From contig BDGG01000002.1 of the NCBI GenBank assembly GCA_001949185.1, positions 3,829,046 to 3,893,045 of the forward strand: a DNA stretch of 64,000 bases, in the 5' to 3' direction. Below, one piece after another: positions 35,556-46,907 of the stretch (positions are counted from its first letter, which is position 1; every line of letters begins with the position of its first letter). The translations under genes and the position numbers were made by a program. The DNA is from Ramazzottius varieornatus. Its lineage: Eukaryota > Tardigrada > Eutardigrada > Parachela > Ramazzottiidae. The notes beneath the pieces are model-generated. The model did not search any database and was not told the origin of the DNA. It saw only the letters and a program-made list of their open reading frames with translations.

Positions 35556-35999
35556 GAAGGGCAGCATCCAAGATGGCGGAAGGAAGGCAGGAAAGGGTTT
35601 CGACGGTCATGATGGTCCTTAGAGGCGATTCTGGGTATCTATATCTTCATTCTTTATTCCAGCTCTAGACGCACGTCCCTAACGCATACAATCAACCAGC
35701 CTTATTTTGTTTTGCCCTCTTTTTTAGTTTCCGTGCTTGGTCTAATTTACTGTGAACCTTTTCATAGTGCACTTTTCCATCACGCAGTATTTCCCATAGT
35801 GTCGCTTAATGTCTTTTCCATTGTTTCCCAGACAATCGGGATGGCTTCGGTTGTGGAACATGGCCCCGATTGGAAGTGGACCTTGTCTCTGTGAGAGGAA
35901 AATAGCTGTGGACTGTCTCGTACTGGGAACTGGAGTGGATTAGGGATCGTTTTGTCTGTCCTCGATGGGTGTCAGCAATGTCATGGCTAATCGAACTGG

Positions 36000-37570
36000 G
36001 TTTCTGTGGATGGATTGGGTGATAAGTGGGTCTCCGGAACGATAGGGGAAATTTCAAGAAATGCTGAACTGGAACGTCCGTGCGCTATCGTGGACGCTTT
36101 GCAAGTTTTACCTCCTCTATCCTAACCCTGTCCCTCACCATGAAACAGGATTATGATGACGGTTTTGAAGCACAAACCATCAGCGAGGACTGATTTCTTT
36201 GGATGGATGATTTGTCGGTGGGCTGCGAAATTCTAAGCGATTGGGACAAACCACCAGACTAACCGAAGAGTCCTGTTCCCCATGGCCCTTGTTCTGGAAC
36301 CTCTATCATATACTTGGCCCCTCGAAATTCCGTAGAAGGGGGCCGTGTTTTTGACAGCGCAAACGATTAGATACCACTGTAGTGGTTTTCGAATAGCGAT
36401 ACGCAGAAGATCGTTGTCTCAAGTGGTGCAGATGCTCATTGTTGGCTGGAAGTGTGCGCCACGTGGGATCTTGTGAAGTTCGTTTGCCGGCTTCCCCATC
36501 GGTTCTGGTGGCTGAAGATGGTTATATATCTTCTGCGAGAACTGATAGGCTAAACGTATGGAGTTGACGAAACTCCTGGTTTATATTGGTCACTTCTTCT
36601 GTTTTAGAAGCTCCGTCATATCCTTGGCCTCGAGGTCCTTTGGAAGTGGCCACTGTTCAGATGGTGGTCTTGAAACAAAAACCGTCAGATTCAGCCGTCG
36701 GGGTTGGCGCGGTGTGCGGACTGGTTCTCTGCCTTAAAGGCTCCATCATAACCTCGTCCGCGGGTTTGTTTTGCGCGGACAGGGATATGATCGTGCTGTT
36801 GAGGCACAGGAGTGAAGACATGGCGGCCGTGCATGTTCAGACTCCGAACGGGTTGTGTGGATGAACTTTCTGGTGCACGCCTGGGATGGACCGAAAGAAG
36901 AAGTGAGGGATTTAAGCTTTCGAGCATAAGGAGCATTTCATCTAATCAGAAGCTCCGTCGTAGCCTTGACCTCGCTGTTGCCCGAGGCCAAGGATACGAT
37001 GGTGCTTCTGGATCATGAAACGTCACCCAATAGCCGTCCTGGATTATCAGTCATGATATGCAAACTGGCTTCCGCGGATGGGCAAGTCTTCGCTTCGCGG
37101 CTAACGAAGCACCCAGAAATACGGTGGTGCTTCTGAACTACAGTATGGCCATCGGAGGTCTATTGGTTCTCGAACTGGTGTTCTCTGGATGGATCAGGTT
37201 CCTGGTGGGTCGCGCACCTTTCGAAAGGACCGAAAGCAGAAACCTCGATGAAGCTGAAAAATCATGGAACCGCAGATCCGCTTCGCTTGTACTAGCAGCT
37301 CCCTGGTAGCCCTGACCACCTCGTACCCGACAGCCAGTGACTGCGGACACGATGATGCTTCTGGCCAAGATATGGCCGTCACAGTGGGCGCGTTTTTTGA
37401 CCTTGCTGTGGATGGATCGAGGTTCCGGTAATATTGGTTTCCTTCACGGGAACTTGCGTGCCGTAGTTTGTGGACGCGGTTCATCGCGTTCTTCTGTTGG
37501 GTCTGTCGGCAGCTTGAGCATGGTTGTGAGGCTTTTCGGTAAGAAGGACTGATGTCAGTGCATGTGATTA
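36000..37570. repeat. Degenerate tandem array with internal palindromes
   Basis: A set of words recurs in the same order and strand at irregular spacing. GATGGTGCTTCTGG-type words occur near 37000, 37125, 37350, with weaker ones near 36155 and 36790. They are followed by ATGGCCGTCA-like words (for example GATATGGCCGTCACAGTGGG at 37370) and by TGGATGGATCGAGGTTCC-like words (near 36010, 36200, 36893, 37187, 37412). Before several of them stands the inverted counterpart AGAAGCTCCGTCGTAGCCTT (36950; similar at 36605, 36729 and 37290), so each unit can form an imperfect hairpin. Unit length is roughly 120-340 bp. The array lies between the SR gene and the LRR gene and also contains one CAAGTGGCGCAC hairpin. 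No coding function is claimed. Confidence 0.5.
36420..36465. repeat. CAAGTGGCGCAC hairpin family, copy 3
   Basis: CAAGTGGTGCAGATGCTCAT to TGTGCGCCACGTG, diverged arms, within the degenerate array downstream of the SR gene. Confidence 0.55.
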
Positions 37571-37974
37571 CAGCAGCTCCCCCGCGGCACTTTTTGCGAT
37601 GTTTTGCCGGCCCGATAATCATGACTGGCGAGTAGAAGTTGTTCATAACGAGGTCAGCTGGCTTCTGTGCTTGATTTTTGCGGCATATTGTTATGCAACG
37701 ATAATGCACGAAGGAAACCGGTCGAGCTCGTGTATACCAGTCGGTGAAAAAAGGTTTTTTTTCCTATCGAAAGATGCATGTTGGGCTTTCGCTGCTTGTC
37801 TTACCTTTTGTACCTTGTCTGTGAGTAGTTATATGGCACGCCATCGCACTTTTTTCCTAACATCGCACGAACGGAAAAACGTAACGCTACTTTTAATTTG
37901 CACCTTGGCTTCTTTTTACGATCAGACTCTCTTTCCTCATTGTCTGTCTCTTAGCTGATCAGAACTGTAATAAA

Positions 37975-40900
37975 ATGTGGGTTTTGGGGATACTTTCGCT
38001 GATCGTTCCGATACTGAGCAGACTGACTTCAGCCGAGATGCGTGATTTCACACGATGTCCGCTGGATCTTCAAGCCTTGAAACCGTGTGCTTGTGCCAGT
38101 CCGGCAACAGGTAACTTCACTGGATTATTAATCAGATGTACCAATGTGAATCTGCCGCAGTTGGCCAAACGGTTGAGACTTCTCAGTGGATACACACTGG
38201 CCAAGTTTGAAGTGGACGGAGGACTGGTGCGAAAGTGGGACAGGGACCTCCTGGGGAACGTCACGATTCTGCAAGTGGTGATCAGAAATGTGGGTCTTGA
38301 GCTGATCGAAGAAAAAGCCATGGGGACAAGTCCGTTGACAACCGTGACGGGTTTCAGCGTGCCGAATAATAACCTGATGGAGGTTCCTGGGATTGTGTCG
38401 CAACTGACTTCGCTGAGGATTCTGGACCTGTCGTTCAATCGGCTAAAAGGTTTCCCGCCTAGTGTGTTGCGAGGATTACCGTTGGAGGAAATAAACTTGG
38501 CGGGTAATCAACTAATAGAGGTATGTTCGTTGTAAGAGACGCTGAGGTTGTCTGTTTGTCGGCCCTCTCCACTTTCCTACAGATTTCTTTCGGAATATTC
38601 GAAGTAATGTGTACGAGGTAAACGACATAATTCGGGTATAGGGATTTTTCACTCGTAATTTGGGCATATTTTTTCTCACCTCTTGCTGCGCGTAATGAAG
38701 TGCTTCTTGTTTCGTGAGGTAGACTGATCCCTTTTCTCGAGATCTCAATAGGTTTGAGAACGACAAAGCGTTGTGGATCACGGGAATTTAGCCTGGGAGA
38801 GAGATGGGTCTGTTCAATGTTAAAAAGCCCAGTGGTGTATCAAAAGGCGTACAATGAGAGATGAATCTAGCGTTTTTAAACTTTTCGCGTTGCCCGAATT
38901 ATGGTGCGAAAATCGATATGCCCGAATTATGTCGTTTACCTCGTACATTACTTTCGAGCCTTTTGAAACAGAATCCGTCAAAATGTCCCTCAACGTTCCG
39001 ACAGTGTTAAATTTGTTTCACCCAGGTTGCAAAATTTTCGCAATTGTTAAATGTGCATTTCCATGTCTGATGCGCGAACTCAACTGGGTACTGTTTTACA
39101 CTAGCTAGTTTGTTTTGCAGATGTCGCCAAAGGCATTTGCTGCTCTTCCGCAACTCGTTTCGCTCAGCCTCGGCTTCAACAAGCTCACTTCCGTTCCCGA
39201 CCTTGGTATCCCGCTGAACCACGGTCTAAAGACCCTCAACATGAGCGGAAACCTAATCCGTTCAGTGGGGCCCAGCGAACTTCACAACCTCTCCTATGTT
39301 ACCGTCCTCGACCTCTCCCATAACCAGCTGGACACCATGCATGATGATGCTATCCGCGGCATGTCCCGTCTCCTGATACTGTACCTCGACCACAACAACC
39401 TCGTCGAAATCCCGCAAGGGCTTTTCGCTATGGGAATGACCATCCGTAACCTCTCCCTCTCATATAACCGTCTGGAGAAACTCTCCCCCGAAGCCATAAG
39501 CCCCCTGTACTACATCGAAGAAATCAACCTCGACCATAACAACTTCCGCTCTATCCCCCCGAATTTCATCTCGAACAAGTTCCACCTTGACAAGCTGAAT
39601 ATGTCGTGGAACCCGATCGAGCGCATCGAAGATAAAGCCTTGACTGGGTTGAAGAACATGACGATGCTGGACTTGAGTCACTGTAAACTGTCGTACTTCG
39701 GACAGATGGCCATTGGTGACCTGGAACGTCTTGGTACTTTGCTGCTCGGGTACAACGAGATCACGGGGATTGGAGCGGACAGTTTGGGCTTTCTTCCGTC
39801 AGTTCAATATCTCGATTTGAGTAACAACAAGATTTCTTCGCTGCGAGGTTTGCAGATCGCAAAGTTCATTGGGGTGATGACACTGGATATGTCCAGGAAC
39901 TTCATACATTCGATCAAGTCGATCGATGTACCGAAGCTGGCCATGCTGATGCATTTGGACCTGAGTTTCAACGGGCTGTCCCAGCTTGCACCGGGATGCT
40001 TGAAGGACTTCTTGTCCTTGATGACCTTGAAGCTAAACGATAACTCGCTCAAGAATATCGATGCGGGAACTTTTGGAAATATGTACAGCTTATTGGAACT
40101 GGACTTGAGCAATAACAACATCACATCGTTCCAACGGTAAGAACTGATTATTCACAATGCCGGAAAAGTTAGGAGCTGAGCAAACCAAACGCACAAAACA
40201 GTTATCATGAGAGGCGCAGTTTTCCGCTCGACAAAAATGAAGACGTGCGCCACGTGAAATGGCAACTGCACGTTTGTTCGCCCCGCTTTAGATTACTGAA
40301 TTTTTGTTGAAGGTTTGCTCTGCGAGGGCTTCGGGCTTTGAGGACCGTCAGGCTGGACAACAACTTCATCAACGAGTTCTTCCAGATCACGACAACCCTC
40401 GACACTATTTCTGCTCGGAACAACTCCATTCCTCAGATCAAACGCGCGAGTTTCCCACGCGCCAACGCCCTGTCCGTCCTCGACTTGTCTTTCAACAATA
40501 TTTCCTCCATCGAAAGCGAAGCTTTCAAGTACCTTTACATCTTGTCAACCCTGAACCTCCGTGGGAACCGCTTGACTGAAATTCCCAAAGCCGAACTGAA
40601 AGACCACGTCACGATGAAGAGCCTCGACCTCGGACAGAACTTGATCACAACAGTCGATTACGATGCTTTCAGTGGACTAAGACTCAGAAGCCTTTCGTTG
40701 GACCACAACAAGATCACGTCGTTTAACGAGACGGCACTTCGAGGTCTTTCGGAACTCACTGAGCTACATATCGGCGGGAACCAGTTGCTCCAACTCGAAC
40801 CCACTCTGTTGAAGGGGCTTAGCGCGGTGAACTTCGTAGATGTCGGCGGAAACCTTTTCACAGATATTCCCACTGAAGCTTTCGAGGACCTGTACTCTCT

Positions 40901-42091
40901 GCAAAAGATCGACCTGAGCAAGAATAAACTGGCAACCATTCCTCGTCGGATATTCTGGAAGAACGCCTACTTGACGGAAGTTGATTTTAGTGGGAACCAA
41001 ATCCGAACGATACCTACACATATCGAAGAGAATCCCGGACATCTGAAGGTGCTGAACTTTTCCAACAATTTAGTGGTGGAAGTCCTGGGTACTCCGAACT
41101 TGCCCTACGTGGAGAAGTTGGACCTGTCCTACAACGCCTTCCAAAAACTCAGTCTGAGTGCCTTAACGAAACTAACGTCGCTGAAGGAGCTACGGCTCAG
41201 CGATAATCCGATGGAGATCCTGTCAGACGGAAGTCTGACCAGCAACTTGGGTTACGTCAGTTTGGATCGAACCATGCTCCACTCCGTGCCGTTTTCCATA
41301 CTTCTGGCGCTAACGCAAGATAACTCTACCTTGTCTTTCGATAACGTGACAATCCAGTGTGATTGTCGGGCGGTTGGACTACAGGAATATCTGAGGTTGA
41401 AACAGAACACCTCGAACAACTTTTGTTCGCTTCCCGCCTCCCTTCAAGGTGGAGTTCCCTGACTGCTTGCCATAATCTAGTTTCATGACATTGTTGCGAG
41501 AAGCGCTAAGGCTGAAAATTCATGAGCGAATTTTTCGAAATTAAAAGACGAGTCAATCAATGAGTTCTCATTACCAAAATGCAATGCGGAAGTTGGATGT
41601 TTGAATGGGATGTCTGACTTTTTCGGTTTATCTTTGCAGGTGTTCCAATTGTCAACGCAACGCTAGAAGGGGATTGCCAGAAAAACAGGCAAGCAGCCAA
41701 GAAGCTCTTGGAAGAGAAGCAACTCATCGACCTGCAAGCGGCTCGTTCGGGGGACGCTATCATGCTGTCCTGGGAGCCGAAAGGGCCCGTGGATGTCTGG
41801 AGCTTCAGTGTGTCCGTCGTGTACGAAAACAAGTCGATCCAAGCTCCAAAGATGCACATTCCTTACTACGTGGATACTTACGCAGTCGACGACCTCTCTT
41901 TTTCAAAGAACTACAGAGCATGTGTCCAGCCTTACGACCGAGCAGGAGCGCCTGTTGGGTCGACGGTATGCAAGCTGGTTCGACTTGGTTCCATGGAGCA
42001 AGTTAGCGGAGCAATGTCGGCGAAATTGACAGATAGAAATTCGGCAGTTATTTTTGTACTCTTTGCCTTGGTATGGAGTTTGATGCAGTGA
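37975..42091 (+). CDS. Chaoptin-like leucine-rich repeat surface protein, probable GPI anchor
   Basis: Extracellular cell-adhesion or signalling protein. Four exons: 37975-38520, 39121-40136, 40313-41448, 41640-42091; they sum to 3150 bases, 1049 aa and a stop. Residues 1-20 (MWVLGILSLIVPILSRLTSA) are a signal peptide. A Cys-rich cap (FTRCPLDLQALKPCACASPA) is followed by more than 25 repeats of the 24-residue class, for example LRILDLSFNRLKGFPPSVLR, LTTVDYDAFSGL, LRSLSLDHNKITSFNETALR. A C-terminal cap has CDCRAVGLQEYL and a later Cys. The last exon has a beta-rich segment (DVWSFSVSVVYENKSIQ, NYRACVQPYDRAG) and ends in a hydrophobic tail (SAVIFVLFALVWSLMQ) with no cytoplasmic residues, which suits a GPI signal as in Drosophila chaoptin. 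Other long LRR proteins are possible; orthology is not proven. Intron 1 holds an inverted-repeat element. Confidence 0.88.
38612..38945. mobile_element. Inverted-repeat element, family A copy 2 (intronic)
   Basis: 334 bp in the first intron of the LRR gene. Ends TACGAGGTAAACGACATAAT and ATTATGTCGTTTACCTCGTA; internal sequence matches the copy at 17023-17366, including the spurious frame with HYAQQE. Just outside, GTAATGT on the left and ATTAC on the right extend the symmetry by a few bases, so the exact ends are ambiguous. Confidence 0.85.
40206..40256. repeat. CAAGTGGCGCAC hairpin family, copy 4 (intronic)
   Basis: A diverged copy in the second intron of the LRR gene: ATGAGAGGCGCAGTTTTCCG on the left, ACGTGCGCCACGTG on the right. 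Confidence 0.45.
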
Positions 42092-42302
42092 ATACTGAGC
42101 AATCATAACTCAGCTTGGTTATCTTTATGTTGTTTGATTTTCCTTTGATCTCAGCCATTCGAATGCCAAGTGTTATTTTATGGAAAGAACAAGTGGTATC
42201 TTAACAATTTAATCTGAATGATATGATACCGTGACACCAATCATGCCAAGAATAAACACAGGGGTAAAGTAAAGAGGCTCTTGTTTCTGAGTTTTGATGA
42301 GC

Positions 42303-42455
42303 GATATACTGTATGAGACGTCGGCAAGTAAACTAACTTATCCATGCATGCTCGTTTTCCCAAGTCGCATACTTTCCCAGCCGCGAGCAACAGAAACGCG
42401 CGCCACTTGAGAATGGAACATATTCGATTCATTTGCCGATGTCTCATATACTGTA
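42303..42455. mobile_element. CAAGTGGCGCAC family, copy 5, full-length form
   Basis: The most complete copy. Outer arms ATATACTGTATGAGACGTCG then GCAA, and TTGCCGATGTCTCATATACT then GTAC, are reverse complements with one or two mismatches. Inner arms CAAGTCGCATAC and GCGCGCCACTTG also pair. Total about 150 bp with no coding potential. It shows that the short hairpins elsewhere are the cores of a larger foldback element. It lies about 210 bp past the LRR gene stop. Confidence 0.75.
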
Positions 42456-42539
42456 CGTAAAAGATCAGAAAAATCCCATAAACGAGTTCGGTGTGGCCAT
42501 CAGGATGATATACCGAGAGAACGGAAATAATTTTCGAGA

Positions 42540-43115
42540 TTAAGAAACTCGTCCTTGGCTTTTCGCCCTCCGGAAATCGAAGGTGAGCGGGTCTTCTATA
42601 GGCGAGAGCTCTTGGTCAGGGGCGCTCTTTTCTCTCCTGAGCAGAGCTGCTCTTTGCGACTCCGGAATGTTGTTGTCCACTGGTTGACCCATCAGTTTTG
42701 AAAGGCGAGTGAAGCCAGCCTCAAGGTCCATGATCTGACAATGGAGTGAATCATTCTCCGAAGGATCGGACAGGAACCTTGGCGGTCCAGAGTGAACGGA
42801 ACCAGCAGAATATCTTGAAGGAGATGAAGGGAACCGCAATTCTCTCATGGATGAAACTACATCGTTGCGGGCGTACTCTGCGAATCAGAGTCGTCACCTC
42901 CATAAGTCACTAATTTCAAGACATTTTCTGAAATCCTCACTCTAAACCACGTACAATAACTTACTGGCGGCTACATTGTCTGCTTGGCTCAGTTCGAGTT
43001 CTTTATCGATGGCGTCAATAAAGTCTAAGGAAGAGAGTTTCTGCTTCATCTGCCCGAGCTTGTCCTCTACATCGGGAGCGGCTTCTCCCCGGACAATGCG
43101 TTGTCTGCCTTCCAT
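42540..43115 (-). CDS. Small two-exon gene of unknown function
   Basis: Exons 42965-43115 (ATG 43115, MEGRQRIVRGEAAPDVEDKL) and 42540-42875 join in frame, giving about 161 aa. The donor is GTAAGT, the acceptor ATTCGCAG. The first exon has a short amphipathic helix region (DKLGQMKQKLSSLDFIDAID), the second is Ser/Pro-rich (RFPSSPSRYSAGSVHSGPPR) with a conserved-looking IMDLEAGFTRLSKLMGQPVD and ends FDFRRAKSQGRVS. No signal peptide or membrane segment. No family is recognised; a coiled-coil adaptor or complex subunit is possible but not claimed. Confidence 0.6.
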
Positions 43116-43431
43116 TTTTATTTATGATATTCGGCCTCCATTGTCAAAGCCAAAAGAAATAACTGAACAGAGCATGATGCAAAGGAACGATTGAAACTAT
43201 TTTTTCAGCGCGGGAAATCAATGGTTCGTACTCAAAGTTGCCAAGACAAAGCGCCACCAGCAAGCTGTTCTTCGTGTCGACTGAATATGGCGGAGAAAAA
43301 GTAAAACTAGGCATTAAAGAAAAAAATTCCGAAACGGAGTGCCACACATCCAATTTGCGAAAATCGTCGTGTGCGCAGAACAAACGTCCTCAGGACTTCC
43401 TAACCTTGATAGTTTACGCAGGATTCCGGTA

Positions 43432-44955
43432 CGAGGAGCAAGGTCTTACTTTGCTCAACCCCTGTTGCCACAAGCCTTTTCCACATTAATATAACCTAAT
43501 GTTTCTGTGGCTAAACCTCTGCCAACCGTCGGCTTCCCAGTAAAGCTGAGGGTTTTACAAGGTAAACCCGATGTGCTGATGTTGCACCAGCACAAACCAT
43601 TAAAAAATCCAGATGGTTCTGTGATTTCCTCTGAAGGGGAGGCGGAGCTAAACTGAACTTGGTTTTTGACTGGTGGTCGTGCCATAGTGCGTGCTATGGC
43701 CCCGGGGGGACTAGTGTCACAGCAGGCGCCGTTCCAGGTACATATTTTCTGGCTGAAAATGTGACGTCACGAACCAGTTTGAATTTCATTTTGGATAGCG
43801 AAACGCTCCAAATGTTCGCCTCGTTCTGTGGATTGGTGCCCAGCTCACTGCGCAGCCTATTCCGTATTTGACAACATGGTTCACTAATTCGGCGGTATGA
43901 CTTGAATAAGAAATTTGAATGGCGTGCTGTGCTATGTACAAAGGCTGAGCGCATGCCATCATGCAGCTGCAAAAACTGCACAGTGTGCAGTACCGAACAG
44001 AGATCCTTGGACGATTTTGGCCTGTCCTTGGACGCTACAAGCTGTGTATCTTGTCTCCACCAAATCTTGTCTCCAGGTATGATGTGCTTGTGAACTCTTT
44101 CGGTTACTTTGGAAGGTCCTGGGAACCTCGCTGTCTGCGTAGTAGGAGTTCTGAGTCTTCTGGTGTGTGTTTCAGGTGGCGGTTAGGGATCGAAATTGTG
44201 CGTTCCGTCAGCGATGTCGCTTTGGCATAATCAAGCCATCAAATAACTAGGTAAGAGTTATTTCGCTTGACTTCTTCGCAGTTAACAACAAGCCAGACAG
44301 CTGCCATCATCCTCGCTGCCTACCTTAACACCTGCTTTTTTCAGAACTTATCTGGGCTCATCTTTCATGCATGACTGGATTGTCTCAGCTTTGAGTAGTC
44401 CGGACATCGCCACCGACGTTTGTTCTGCCTTTGCGGTGGTGTTTTCTTCACAAATATCGCTTTGAATTCTTCGCTGTTTGTCCTGCGTCGAGTCTTGATT
44501 GATACGCTCCAACATTACGGTCAGGACTTCTGAAATCTCTTGGATTGTTCCGCTTTTGTGCTCTTTCTGTCGTTATCTGAGGGTGTGAGGAGTAAAAGAA
44601 CGGAAAACAATAGAAATCATCTTTTTGGGCTTTGTTAGGATTTTGGTCCCAGTGAAAACCTTGCAAAATTCATAACTTTTTCCATGTCCGGTAAACTTAT
44701 ATTTCACAGCGGTAAACCAGTAATGTCATTTTTATGTTATTTTTTGGGTTTGCTCTGGGTTTGTATCTGGACCATAGCTGAAACCTCAGGGATTCCAGGA
44801 GGTTTCGGCGACGGATCTGAGGGCCGTGGCAACAGGGAACGTACAACATATCACCATACATCACGAGCTATGCACAGGCTTCTCAGGCTTTGTGACGTAG
44901 GCGTGACGTATGTGAGAAAAGTTGTACGCTGAGCAAAGTAAGACCTCGCTCCTCG
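43432..44955. mobile_element. TA-flanked inverted-repeat DNA element without a recognisable transposase
   Basis: Left end CGAGGAGCAAGGTCTTACTT then TGCTCA, right end TGAGC then AAAGTAAGACCTCGCTCCTC and G; the 26-base ends are reverse complements with one mismatch. TA stands on both sides (43430-43431 and 44956-44957), the expected Tc1/mariner-type target duplication. The 1.5-kb interior has only short frames (for example 43659-43871 and 43961-44230) and no transposase motif, so the copy is non-autonomous. The right end is related to the relic at 6842-7047. The right-hand TA is directly followed by the next transposon. Confidence 0.7.
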
Positions 44956-45323
44956 TACGAGGGAAAGGACATTAATCCGTCCAGCGAAAATTTCGGACAT
45001 AAATCCGTCCAAACCGCGGTATGGGGTGGCAGCACAACGCAGGTTACACTGTCACGTGATTCCTCACAGCCTGAGTCATACCATAACCGCAACCGAATAG
45101 CCTTCACCCCAACTAATCTGCGGCTAAAGAGCAAATTTCGAAGACGTGTTTCTGTCGACTGTCGTCGACGTGAACTAAAACTCCCCACTTCACAATCATC
45201 TCTCCTACGTATCATCTAAAACGTAAAACCTCATTTCTAAAGAAAGCTCGCACGTGAATGAAAGGAATGACGTCCGTAAGGCACAACAGTGTCGCGGAAC
45301 CCGCAAGGGAAAAATGGAAGATT

Positions 45324-46152
45324 TCAGACATTCTTCGACTTTTTGGCTTTGCGTGCTGTCTTCGTTACGGCGGTCTCCTCTGCAGATTTTCGTTTTCTCC
45401 ACGGACCAACTTTTGCGATCTTGTCGGTGATTTTCTCTTCGGTGGCTTTCTTCTTCTTAGCCAATCTCCCAACATCGTCTACCTTCTTCTTAGCTGCCTT
45501 CGCAGCCTCCTCTTTCTCAAGCGCGCGGATGAACTCATCATCACTCACCATTTTACCTGCCTCGAGATTAAGGTGCCTGTTTTTGACTCGTCGCTGCTTA
45601 ACCGGTGCCTCCCTGTGCAAACGTTTCTGTAAAGCGTTGGCGGCCAGCATACCAGGCGTGACACCTTTCGCTATGAGCAAGATACTTTCCTCAGCCTTCA
45701 TGTCTTCGTCGGACTGATAGCCATAATATTCCGTCAGGACTGGAACAGCTTGGCTTGGNNNNNNNNNNNNNNNNNNNNNNNNNNNNNNNNNNNNNNNNNN
45801 NNNNNNNNNNNNNNNNNNNNNNNNNNNNNNNNNNNNNNNNNNNNNNNNNNNNNNNNNNNNNNNNNNNNNNNNNNNNNNNNNNNNNNNNNNNNNNNNNNNN
45901 NNNNNNNNNNNNNNNNNNNNNNNNNNNNNNNNNNNNNNNNNNNNNNNNNNNNNNNNNNNNNNNNNNNNNNNNNNNNNNNNNNNNNNNNNNNNTTCGATCG
46001 TGCATGGTTGATCGGGGAACGCCGAGCTGCTTTGCCGCAGCATGTTGGCTTAGACCATCTTTCGTCGCCAGGATCGCTGCTTCTAGCATCAGCTCCTTGC
46101 TTACCTGAGGCGCCGTCTTAAGTCTGGCAACTGCCTTACTCGTCGAAGCCAT
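45324..46152 (-). CDS. Transposase with psq-type helix-turn-helix, interrupted by the assembly gap
   Basis: The N-terminus starts MASTSKAVARLKTAPQVSKE and has a pipsqueak/pogo-style DNA-binding helix-turn-helix (ATKDGLSQHAAAKQLGVPRS then TMHDR). After the gap the C-terminus reads YYGYQSDEDMKAEESILLIA, then a long Lys/Ala/Glu-rich basic tail (RALEKEEAAKAAKKKVDD) ending KKSKNV. The catalytic DDE domain, normally about 250 residues, is not visible: it is either inside the gap, which would then be much longer than the 234 N shown, or deleted. The start ATG at 46152 follows the right-hand inverted repeat. The frame happens to stay open across the N run, but that run cannot be trusted for length. 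Confidence 0.7.
45759..45992. other. Assembly gap (234 N)
   Basis: A run of N inside the transposase gene. Its true length is unknown. Repeated transposon copies in the genome are a common cause of such gaps. Confidence 0.99.
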
Positions 46153-46907
46153 CTTTGAGACACATGGAAGATCAAAGAAACGTTCTTTGTTAAAATTGGC
46201 CTTGCTGCATGGGCATCGAGACGCAGTTTTACTCGCCGGAAATACGTCACAGAGGTGAAAGGCACTCGCAAAACGCTTAAGGGAATACTTTATTAGATGA
46301 AAAAGCAGCTGTGACGTTGATTGCCGTGAAACCGACGATCAGGGTGAGTCACCCAAAAATACTACACAGACGCCTCTGCAGGCCTGGGACTTTTTTCGTG
46401 CGTCGGCTCTTTAACATGGCGTTTCGGCGTGTTTCATCCCGATCCTTCTTTCTCGTTTGTGCTCCGGCAGTTGGCTCCCAGATCAGTTACGTTGAAATAA
46501 GAAGGTTTTCCCTATCGACTGAGGTACAGTGAGACAAATTTTGACGAGCGACTTTGCAAGAACCATCTGGACGGATTTATGTCCGAAATATTCACTGGAC
46601 GGATTAATGTCCTTTCCCTCGTACACAGTACTGTTGTCGTAAGTACAAGAGCCTACACTTTTCCAGCCCAACTTTCGTTTTTTTCCGCAAAACCTTTCAA
46701 TACATGAGTGATAACGGATTTTCGATTCACCACACGTTTCAAACGATCGGGAAATTTTTTCATGATGGGTTCGAGGTGCTGGTACTGCGTGACGCTACCC
46801 AGGACTCTTTGTTTGTATGCAGCGCGTTCCACTCTTGCCGAGCTGCGTCTTTCCTTGCGTTATCCCTTTTCCCGTGACAGATCTTGCTGATCAGCTTATC
46901 ACAAGTA

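Larger units (their letters stand above)
44958..46621 (-). mobile_element. TA-flanked DNA transposon, pogo/Tc1-like, with assembly gap
   Basis: Ends CGAGGGAAAGGACATTAATC then CGTCCAG at the left and CTGGACGGATTAATGTCCTT then TCCCTCG at the right; a second inverted block (TCGGACATAAATCCGTCCA and its complement) follows inside each end. TA flanks both sides (44956-44957 and 46622-46623). The 1664-bp figure includes 234 N. The transposase gene runs on the minus strand. A second copy, in the opposite orientation, starts at 63592 and leaves the window. Confidence 0.85.

Noticed and set aside
35224-35622. Alternative plus-strand frame across the RS exon
   Set aside because: Shadow frame of the RS repeat; the frame joined by splicing gives RS dipeptides and the expected stop.
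45750-46121. Plus-strand frames across the N run
   Set aside because: They are open only because N gives no stop codons, and lie antisense to the transposase.
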